64,000 bases of DNA, from the NCBI RefSeq assembly GCF_032118995.1, contig NC_092651.1, positions 22,304,349 through 22,368,348 of the forward strand. Direction: 5' to 3'. The DNA is from Asterias amurensis (Eukaryota; Echinodermata; Asteroidea; Forcipulatida; Asteriidae). Within the stretch, counting starts at the first letter, position 1. Each line of letters starts with the position of its first letter. A program made the position numbers and the translations under genes. Positions 45,457-57,400 of the stretch are shown piece by piece. Below the pieces are notes generated by a model. That model ran no database searches, was not told the DNA's origin, and saw nothing but the letters and a program-made list of their open reading frames with translations.

Positions 45457-48400
45457 ATGGACTACGAGAAACTGGGATGCCTTCACGACATCTTCAGGAG
45501 GCAGGCTAAGAGCTCCCCGGATAACGTCGCTATAGTAACGGATGATGGGAAGACGTTGACATACAAGGAGCTGGATAATGTAACGGACGTCTTAGCGACC
45601 CATCTTAGTGGGAAGGGCGTTGTGGGTGACTCGATGGTGGGGATTTATCTGGAGAAGTGTATTGAGTATCCAGTTGCTTACATAGCGATTCTCAAAGCAG
45701 GTAAAATTTTCATGATTGAATGATATGATTTTTTTTTGCTTCAGGGAAAACGAGAGTGCAATCCTTTTGCCTCTAAATTTTTGTTCACAGAACTCAGGAA
45801 AGTAGACTACTAAGTAGGCCTAATACACAATAATACACATCGGTGTAATGGTAAAAAAAAAGTATTGACAAATATTGATGCATTAATTCTCTGTTCAATA
45901 GTTGTTTATTTTCGGTATGGGAAAAGACTTATGTCTTGACTTTGTGTCTTGACCTTGGTCTTGGACTTCAGTGTGATTTTAGGCAATTTGAAAGTGTTTC
46001 CATTATTGGTATGAGATTGCATCATGTCTTTGTCTTTTTTTCTCCAAGCATGGGCTGAGCTTAAAGGCATTGTACACGTTTGGTAATTGTCAAAGACAGG
46101 TGTTCTCACTTGGTGTATCTCAACATATGCAAAAAAATTCGAGACCTCAAATTCTAAACTTGAGGTCTTGATATTAAATTCGTGGAAAATTACTTCTTTC
46201 TCGAAAATTATATCACTTCAGAGGGAGCCGTTTCTCACAATGTTTTATACTATCAACCTCTCCCCATTACTCGTTACCAAGTGAGGTTTTATGCTGATAA
46301 CTATTTTGAGTAATAATTTACAATACATGGTCCACTGCCTTTAATGTCAGAAATTATGTGCGTTGCCTTCCTGCCCCCTTTTTGAACGATTGTCACCATC
46401 TTTTAACTTTATTTATTATTCGATTTAAAGATCCAAAAGGGTCATTTTTAACGCTACTTACAAACAGAAAAAATGCACAATACACGACTAAACCAATGGT
46501 TCATGTTTGTTTACGAACTCTGTCTAATTACTGGTTGCAAAAACATTATATATTGTGTAGTTCTTTTGAACGGTGGACTTTAGAAGGCTGACTGTCAACA
46601 ATCAAACCAGACCTGCGGACTTTATCCTGTGCATTACATCAAAGCTTTCAGAATGAAACAACATTTACAATGTTTTTATCCTCGAAAGTGAAACCATCCT
46701 CTTCAGAAAAATTCAACATCATTTTAAGAATGATTTGAATTGCACTGTGGAAGTAATTACTATAGGAGATTTTCCGTTACACCAATTTATGTGAAATCTC
46801 TTTTGAGTAGTATTGGTTCTGAAAAGAACCGGTGGTTGGCGACTCATTAGTTTCGATTTAAGTATGCTCTGATCGTCTTCAGGAGAATGAAAACAAAAAA
46901 AAACACAATCTTGTATGAGCAAAATTACCCACAGTTTCCTCAGCATTGATTTTTTTTATTGCATTTATTTGACCAAACAGGAGGAGCGTACTTGCCTCTT
47001 GACATCTCCTATCCCCAGGCTCTACTTGAGGACATCTTAGAAGATGCTAAACCAGTCTCTGTTATCAGCTTCAAGGAGCTTCAACCAAGACTTCATGGTA
47101 TTCAAGACATTCCTCACAATTATTTAAACAATATTTTGCCTGTGGAAATGGTTTTATGGTTCCCTTCGGGAAAGTTTACAAATATTGTTATTTATTCTTG
47201 TGTTACACTTTGCACTTTACACTTTGCTAAACCACTCTGCATACGATAAGCTGACAATAGGCATGCCCACGCAAAATATAAACATGACAGTATGAAAAGT
47301 TAAAACACATAAACACACCAAAACAAAAACAAACATGTTTTGGTATCATGGAAAACAACCGTTGTGTACACACTGAAACGTGTACGCTTTGGTCAAATTG
47401 AAACTATACCTCCCCATTTTTTTTATCTTGAAACATATACAGGAAGTTTGGTGTAGAAGGGTGGAACTTTACTTTGGAAATTTTTCTGCTAGAGCAATTA
47501 CATTTACTACATGTTATACTAGATAAACTTCGATTATACTAGATTAATTCCACCTGGTTGAGTCCTTAGTCAGAATAACTCCCTTGCCCTCTACTTTGAT
47601 TCGTTCACTAAGAACAATCACACCAACTTTTAAACTGCCATCAATATGACTCGTATTGAAAACTTAAATAATTGTTGCAGGAGCAAGAGACGTGACGATA
47701 CTAGATGGAGATTGGTACGAGAGACTCAAAGCAGACAATGCTACTCGAGGTCTTGAGGTCTCAATGTGTGCCAAGGTCAATCTGGATAGTTTAGCATTCG
47801 TAGCTTACTCATCTGGAACCACTGGGAAACCAAAAGGTGTGTGGCGGTATTCCGTTCCGTAAAGTCATAGGTCAGTTGACCTGGTTCCTGGTGTCCTAGT
47901 GAAATCTATTTCCCGGAAATTCTGTCCCCCGTTTCCGACATTAACGAGGGCTGGTGAAAGAAGAATTATTCGAAAGAGGGTATACGTTCAGTGTACAACA
48001 AATCACAGTATGTGTGAACTTCGTGTGTGACATTTTTGACACGCAAGGTGTGGCTCTTTCTCTTGTGGCATTTCAAAGGAAATTCAGGGTCAGAACAAAT
48101 TTTTTAGAGTACGGGGGCGTGGTCAATGCAATCAAACATTCCTTCCGTAATGTACTGAATGGAGAAACCACAGAAATCGCTCGCCCTTTTTTACCATTTA
48201 ATTTTGAGACTTTGTTGATGGATATAAAGGGCTCCACCCGTCTGTACAGTGTTTTCACCTCCAGCAAAAAAGTTGTGCACAAGTTTATTGTTAAATGGGA
48301 AGAAAAAATTGGCGTGATTTTTCCGATTCCTCAATGGCACATTTTCTGTGGTTTACCCTTTAACTGTACATGTGACACCAAGTTACGTTGGTTCCAGTTT

Positions 48401-51400
48401 AGATTGGTGCATAGAATTCTGGGTGTAAATTCCTTTCTTTCTAAAATTGGTCGGAAGAATTTTAATCTGTGTACTTTTTGTAAAAGGGAAGAAGAGACAC
48501 TAGTCCACTTGTTTTGTAATTGCAAGGTGTCTCTGTATTTTTGGCGTCAGATAAAACACTGGTTGACTAATACACTGAACATTGACATTAATTTTGACAA
48601 CACGACTAAGCTGTTTGGTGTCCTAAATAGAAAATGGTCTGCTCTCAATTTAATTCTCATTCTTTGCCGTTTTCATATTTATCGGATGAAGATGAACGAC
48701 AGAAAGCCTTCATTTGTTCTTATCAAAAAGGAAATAAATCATTATTTTGTAATGGAAAAAATGATCTTTGTTAAGAATAACAACTTAGATAAGTTCAATA
48801 CCAAATGGGAGCCTTTTGTATTGCTATGTACCAACTAAATGCCTTGCATGCATAATCATCAAACTTCCTGTTTTTGCAATTGGCCATTTCTCTCTTAGTA
48901 TCGTTCTATAAGTAGTTGGTTTTACCAGTAGTTTGTGTAGCTTTGTACATTGAAGAAACTTGAATAAATTTCCCCCTCCAGGGAAAAAAAAAAAAAAAAA
49001 AAAAAAAAAATCACAGTATGGGGGGGGGGGGGATCTACTGCCCCACCGGAGCACAGGGTCTTGACCCATTTGTGGATCAGTGTGACCCGGAATGTGTCAA
49101 ATCAACTTGACTCCAAAATTTGTCATGCCAGTGATCTATAAAATGCTTCATGGTGAAGCCAGTGAACTAAAACCCAAAACTTTTAACTAGTTTTGGGGGC
49201 CAGCCTTACCCCGAATAGGTCCATCACTGCCCACTGGGACTTGGGAACAGGGTCATTATATAGTTGTGAAACATTGGAGGCTTTAGAATGAACCGGAAGT
49301 AATATGTGTACGACCGTTGGACGGAGAGTTCTCTCGAAAAGGGATACATTCGAAGGACCAAACTGTTTATAGTTGGAGTTACAGCAAGCATGGAGGAATA
49401 AATTCCTCCATGCAGCAAGCAACTCAAGAGGGATCTAGCCTTGATGTTCATGAGCTCCTACCAAGATAACCTAGCTGCACCTGCAACTGGTGCGACCTTT
49501 CCCTAAACTTTAAACAAACATTACACAGAGTAACTGTACACCTTGAAGCAAGACTACCAAGAAAAACGTATAGACTAATGGGATAATGGTGTGTGTGTGT
49601 GTGTGTATGACAACCACATAGCCTATAATCTTTTAAGCAAACTGTGTTGTCTGTAATTTACTGTATGTATTCTCTAATGTTTTTATGAACACAAAGAATA
49701 AAACAAATATTGATGTATTCGGTTCCAGGAATTATGTGTCTCCACCGTGCAGCGGTATTCTCTTATCACTGGCGTCATGTCAATTACCCATTCCAAGATG
49801 GAGACAGGATTGCCTGTCACGTGTTCTTCGTCTGGGAAATGATGAGACCATTGCTTAAAGGTAACGTTTGAAAGATCCATCAGTAATAAGCATGGAGGAA
49901 GAATGGTACATAAGGAATCCTTGAAACATCTCACGTAAACACCCCATCTCATCCATCCCGAAGCCGCGTCCCACCCAGGTGGGTCTCCACTCGTCTCGAG
50001 CATTAAATCCCATTACCACTATAGTTCGCTATCTGTCCATGCACCCGATCCCCTCCCATCCGCATTATAGTAAAAAACAAACACCCATTTGTGGATTCAA
50101 ATCCCCTCCACCTCGATCTCAGCCCTTCTGCCCTTTAGGCTCAACCCCTCCCCTATACCTCGAGACATTCACCTGTCGATTGATCACACTATGATCACAC
50201 AGACAAGTGCATCCGTTGTACGCCCAAAGTTGTGGTTACTTTCGGGCCAAAACATTGGCGCGATTTCATATAGAGCTAGCTCCTACTTTGGCTCAAAAAC
50301 TATTGCCAAAAGCACACCAAAGTGTTACCAGTCAAAGCACCGTGTCACATGTAAATGATTCTGCTTTTATTAAATTTAAATTTCGCGCTCAGCAGAACTT
50401 TTGAGTCATCTTTTTTTGCTCTGTGGGAAGATGTTCGGGTCAAAGGAAAGAACAATAGAATATGCTGCACATGGATTTATATTTGAGCATACTTTGCTCC
50501 CTCTGTGTGTGTGAGATTGTACAAAATATTTTAATTTACTTCTTTTCATATATATCTTCAGGATATCCAATGTACATCATCCCTGATCACGTGATCTACG
50601 ACCCCGCCCTTCTTCTCTCGTTTCTGGAGAGACATTCTATAACCAGAATGTTGTTCACGCCCTCTCTGTTGGATACCGTGTTTGAGACTGAAGACTTGGA
50701 CATCGCAAAAGCCCTGAAAGCCTTCAGGTGAATGGACAGAATAATGGTGCAATAATAGTACCCAATAATGGTCACCTTATATAGACGAAGGATAAAACAC
50801 AGATGGGAAAATGAAAGGTCTAAGTAGTTCTAAATGAGGAGTACTTCAAGACAATTCTAAGTAATTACGTTTGACAATTGCAATAATTCGACAGCAAATC
50901 GAACTCATGTGCCATTAGTCACAAGGAGGCGTGGCCAAGCGCCGCTCGATCTATACGTGTGATCTATCGTGGAAGTGTCCTAAAGCGTCAGAGTTTACAC
51001 GCCCCTTTTTTCACGGGTGAACATTAAACATGAACATGTCTTGTTACATCCACTGATGGTGTTACAAGAAAGAAACCCGTCTTCTAAGAGAGACACATGA
51101 CACATTGCATAGTTAGCCTAAGCATCTTTCTCCTGAAGACGATAAGAGCATCTGATCGAAACGTTGAGTATTCAACCACCGGTTCTTTTCAGAACCAACA
51201 TGCTTAAAAAAGGAAAGTCTTTTCACATTGTGTTACTGCAAACCTCAACTAACTAATAACCACTGTATCTTTTTACAGGCTGATCATTTTGTGTGGTGAG
51301 GTAGTAACAGTCAGTTTAATGGATAGAATCGCCAAGACGCTACCTGAGGTAACAGTCATGAATCTGTACAGCGTGTCTGAGACCCATGATGTTGCAGTCG

Positions 51401-54400
51401 CTAACCTTAACCAAGAGATGAAGAAAATCAAGGTATGTTTAGACTATAATAACGCTACTTTCACCTTACAAGTCTATAATAGAAGTAATTTATAATTCCA
51501 CAAAAAAAACTTAAAAGGTTCAGTTTTATTTTCAGCGGGAGAAAAATTTGAAGTCGTAACAGCACACAACCATTATAAAAACAACGTTATGGAATACAAA
51601 ATCAAAAAGTATTGTGCAAACATGGTCAACAGTATACCAATAGTTACATAAATTCAAATCGAAGTAGGCTAAAGAAGTTTTAACCGACCAGTTTATGCAA
51701 ATACACGTCGTGATCACTTTTGTAGTGATACCACACTGACATAACACAAAGTAGTCTGCAATTATTTGTTTTACTGTTTAACGTTTTTCTTCACATTCTA
51801 GGAATCGGGGACAAAGGGAAAGACTCAGAAGTTTTGTCCCGTCGGTAAACTTCTACCTGGTATGCACGTCATCATACTGAATGACGATATGGAAGTTCAG
51901 CCAGTTGGTTCACCAGGCGAGGTAGGTATTTGAGACGGTTTTTTTTAAACAAACGTACAGCAAACAGTTTGTACAAATTAATGTTGGTCTATGTTTGTCT
52001 ATTCTTTAACGGACGACTCTTTCTGCACGGTCTCCCTCGTTGTATTTCAAAATTTCCTCGACTTATCTTTGGCAGCAATAATTTTAATGTTGGGCAAGAC
52101 CATGTGGAAAATACTCAATAATCTAATGCAATAAGTTGTGGTATTTTAGGGGATGTAGTCTTGTCTTGATGGTATTGCCAAACATGCCAGAGACCCCGAA
52201 GCAAACCCATACGTAACTTCGATTTGTTACCAACAGTAATTAACCGACGTTTCGTTCAGTATGTTCTGATTGTCTTCATGAGAACCGCTTAACTAACAAT
52301 CTCTCTAATTTTCCTGAGCGCAGATATATGTTGGAGGTGCTGGTCTAGCCCGTGGTTATCTCAACCGGCCAGAGATGAATGCTAAGAGATTTATACCACG
52401 ACCAGCCAATGTACCCGAGTATGTGGGAACGAGGTTGTACCGATCAGGTGATTGGGGATATCTCTTGTCTGATGGGAACTTGGAGATATGTGGACGATGT
52501 GATACTATGGTGAAGATCAGAGGATACAGCATAGAGATACAGGTACAGCTCAAATCAGAAGAGAAGAGAGCCTTGCGCTCATCTGGCGCTCTTTTTTTGC
52601 TATGCAAGTTCACCCAAATCAAAACCACTCTATAGTAAGGGGCCACAACAATAAATAATCAGGATTAAATTAACACAAATTTCCCAAAGATGCAGAGTAG
52701 ACCTACGTTTAAACATTTGCTCTCATTGCTCCTTATTCTACGTCTCAGCAAAACAAGAAACACCGTAAAACACTAAATACGAAGTGTACTTTAAAAAGAA
52801 GAGTTGTGAAAGTTTGAATATAAAATCTCCTCATCAAATCCAAACCAATTATACAAACCCTCCAGAAATATGCCCGCCTGTAAAACTGTCACAACGTTGT
52901 ATGACCAATAAATTGAGATGCGTAAAATCACCTTTTGCAGTTATATTTCGATGAAAAAAAAAACCTTGTGTGAACGTTAAAAAGATTTCCCCACCAAAAT
53001 CTTAACCGCATTCCTTTAGTTAACCGAAACGGGGTTCGTTGATAAACCGTTCACATTCGTGGGCTGGATGGTGCGTTTATTTAAAAGTGGAGGAATAAAA
53101 TGAATGTACTCTCCAAAAAAACCCAAGTGCGGTTTAAAAGGAAGTAATTGTCAAAGACCAGTCTTCTCACTTGGTGTATCCCAACATAAGCATAGTGAAC
53201 ATTTGAGCTAAATTGGTCATCAAAGTTGCGAGAAAATGATGGACGAATTTGTGTGCTTTCACATAGGAATAAAAGACTTCTGGCTAGAAGTCTTTTATAT
53301 TTTTTAGTGAGAAATTACCTCTTTCTCTAAATCTATGCTATTTCAGAAGGAGCCGTTTTATAATATCAAGTAGTTTTTAAGTTAATATTTGTTTTGAGTA
53401 ATAACCAAACATGTACCTTCCCTTTAAAGAAATTGTGAATCTTAAAAGTTGATGTTACCCCCTAGGCCGTCGAAGCAGCTCTTTTAGCCCTACCCCTCGT
53501 CAATGCCTGTGCAGTCTTAGTCAAAGGAGCAGAGGGTGATGATAAATATCTCGTTGCCTACATCGTACCAGCGGAACAAGCCCTCACCAAGAAAGACATA
53601 CGGGCAGCATTGAAGACAAGGATACCAGGGTTTATGGTACCCGCTCATATGGTGTTCCTAGCAAGGTATTACACCGTGTGTGATAGGGGGCAGAGGGTCC
53701 CCTAATGTCCCCTACTTGAACCCCTACCCGGGTGTTCCTAATGGTAATGTATTGTACCATGCACGCTATGGGGCAGAGCTAAGAATTTCCCCAAATTCCA
53801 ACCGCCAATGAAAATACATTTTTAAGGGCACATGGTACACACTGTACCATATCATGCACCAAATGCAACTTTTCAGCTGGTGTAAGATTGTTTCATTGTT
53901 TTATCAAAAAAAAAAAAAAACCCAAAAAACTATGCATAAAGCGCGTGGTTGACCAATATTTTTTCTCTATTTACAAAAAAAAAGTATCTGAAACGGGCAG
54001 TCGCTTCCACGAGTAATGTTAGTGCTTATACGGTCAGGTTTTCGCTGTCCCTACCCCCTTTAATGGAACATCAGTCCTTAACAGGTTAGCCTCATCCCAA
54101 CACTCCCAAATAATGACAAATTGAGATTGGCTGACAAAGTATAAACCCTTTTTCAATACTTTTAATATTATAAGACAAGATCAAACTTGTTAAAACGTTG
54201 AAACTGCAAACTCAATCACAATGGTAATACATTAACTTTATTTCCTATAATACGTCTAAACTATTCTCCCTATTGCAGCATGCCACTCTTACCTGCCTCC
54301 GGTAAACTAGACAAGAAAGCTCTTCCTGAGTATGACCCAAGCAGTGACAATACTGGGCCGTTGAATGGGGATCAAGGCAAGCCATCTACCGAGACAGAGG

Positions 54401-57400
54401 TCAAGATTGCCGGCATGTGGAGAGAGATGCTAAGACTGGAGTATGTGGATGCTCAAGAAAGCTTCTTCGATCTTGGAGGGTGAGTGGTATTTGAGAAACA
54501 GTGATTCATGCTATGATAAGTCTTCTGCTTTTCTGTTTCAAAACACTGTGTCGTGGCGTGGCGGAGCATTTAAGAGCATCGGCCCCAGCTCTGGTGTTTC
54601 TTCTGTTCAGCAGAGTGTGCACGGGTTCTTGACGCTTATGTCCTCATTAGCAGGAACTTTTAAGTGATAACCGTTACTGCTGCGTCCTTCGGATGGGACG
54701 TAAGCCAGTTGGTTCCGTGTGTTGTGTAACGCACGTAAAAGAACCAGTGCACTTATCGAACAGAGAAAGGATTCCGACTTGGTTGTTCCTATTCGTTTTT
54801 CCCTTCATGAAATTTTCTTCCTATTTATTTCTGCAGTCACTCCTTGCTGGCAGCTCGTCTTCTAACCCAAATCAAAGAAGGTTTCGGTGTCGAGATGACC
54901 GTTCGAGAGTTATTCATTCACTCTACAGTAACTCAGATGTCATCTCTCATTGATTCAAAGGCCAGAGGAAACGAAACAGACAAAAGGTATGGTCGGCGTT
55001 CTCAGTTCACCAGTGGTCCGCTAGCCAAACAAAAGTTAAAACACAAGAGAACCTTAACGGCAAACCATTCACATTAAAACATTCAGGGTGTGGTAGAAAC
55101 CTGGAAACTAGCCTCTTTTCAAAGTAGACAGTTATGTGCAACCGTCTTGTTCACCTATTGGAACTGTTTAAAAGTCGGCGCACAAGAAATATTGATTGGC
55201 CCTTTTCGTATCAATTTATAGGCAGCAGTACTGTTATTGCAAAAGAGAATACAATAATGCCATTCTAACAAAGATAATTGACAACATAGGGAGACCGCCA
55301 ACATAGGGCCAGATATAGATTATTGGTAGAGTGCTGGCACATTAATCCGGAGGTCGATGGTTTAAATCCCGCTCTAGTCAATTTCTTTGTTATTTAACCC
55401 CAACACGATTTGACATTCTCTTACAGTTCACAACTTGTATTGGATCTTCACCAGGAAGTGGAGCAACACGATCAAGGTATCGTGAGCATCGATATGCAAT
55501 TACGAGCCTTTTGGCGCTCCATAACTTATGGTGATCGATGGCGCGCCGGTAGGGTCCTGCTAACAGGCGCCACAGGTTTCCTTGGCGTTTATATATTGAG
55601 AGAGATCTTGAGCAGCACACAAGTGAGTATCAACGGAAATATTTCTTTTTTATTTCGATTTTAAACAATATTTCATTTACTTATTGGTTTATAATATCAT
55701 CTTCATTGTGACGGGTAAAGCGTTAAGGGGGACTTTCGCCACGGATCATAGAGGGCCCATCAAAAGTGGTTGGGGTACTCTATGATCTCTTACCAACTAA
55801 TGCACGCGTGCGCACTGAACGGCACAAAGGGCCGTATAATTTTATCATGACAACATTCCAAATCTAAACATTACAGCACATGACCTTGATTTCCGTGTAG
55901 AACCACGTGTACTGTCTCGTGAAAGAAGCCCCGGATCAGAGTGGCAAAGAACGACTGCTTCAAACGATGAAACAGTACGGAATGGTTGACAGTACAGGTG
56001 GTGGACCTGACGAAACCACACAGGAGTGTGATTTACTCGGCGAGTTTAACAAGAGAGTTACGGCGATAACAGGTAGGATCCGACACAAGGCTGCTAGGTC
56101 AGATTTGACCCGGATTCCGGGTCATGAAATAATGGGGCATGACCCATTTCTGGTCTTGGCTGACCCACAACTGGTTAAGAAATGGGATTTTGACTCTCAG
56201 TCTGCGTCAGTTTTAAACAGTATTGCGTTAGTTTGAAATATACACTAGACCGTATTGACCCTTTAATTGGTGATAATCGGGTCAATTATATATGCCAGTG
56301 TTGGAGTTTTCCGCACTATAATTTTTTTAACAATTTGTCTGTAAACACTTCCACTTTTAATGTTTTTATTATGTATTTTCTTGTTATCTTTTAAACCCAA
56401 CTCAGCCCTCGGGCTGCGATGTTTGAATTTTTATTAAACCAATAATAATAATAAAAACCTATGCAAGTTTACGTACTTCTGCTATTCAAGGAGTGTGCCC
56501 AGGGAGTCATGCAAGACCGGTTTCTTGAAACGAAGTTGGTTTCATGTCAATTTAGGAATTGTAAGGATGACGCGTTGTCTCTTCCTTGCAGGTGATGTGT
56601 CTCTGATCAAGCTCGGCATGATGGAAGAAGATTACACTTATCTTTCGTTTGAGGTAAGTATGAAAAGAAAGGGTAAAGCAAGGAGCACTAAATTGATCTA
56701 CATCCACGTCGTACGCAAGAATAAACCAATGTGCAGAAAACAACATTGCACATTATTGTAATGAACAAAACGATATCAATGTTGGTAAATTCTGATAACC
56801 TTGTTTTATTTATAGGTTGATAGCGTAATCCACGCCGCTGCTTATGTGAATTTAGTCTACCCGTATGAGGCGCTGAGAGGAGCCAATGTGATTGGTACGC
56901 AGAATGTCGTCCTCTTCGCATGCACCAATAAAATCAAACCATTGCATTACGTCAGGTAAGACATTGGAATTCAAATTTATCCAAATCCCGAGTCAAGTTC
57001 AACCTTTCCATAGCAATCACTGTTCGCTAAAATTAACTACTAAACAAGACTGTTGTGTTGCAATGACTCATGAAGTTTTAACATACGTTGTAACTTGTAT
57101 TATATAATAATATAAGGTGAAGTGAACTCGCTTAAATTGCATTCCCTCACGGTGCACATGGTTAGTCACAGGAATTCGAAGTAGACACTGGACGTCATGT
57201 CAGTAAGCAACTCTTTTTATTGCAACAATATATCAGTGCAAACCATGACCGTTGCTTTCAATGTGTAAAGGGTCTATTTACTTTTTGTAGGACAAATGTC
57301 CACAGATTTACATTAAACTTACACAGTTTGAAGATAATGATAGTAGAAAGCTTCCCTGAAAATATCACTTGATGAGGTGCTGTAGTTTTTGAGAAATGGG

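Noticed and set aside
47954..48012. Start of the 294-residue frame as a host gene
   Set aside because: The first 20 codons are intron sequence upstream of the LINE target duplication. Only the part from 48013 is retroelement coding sequence.
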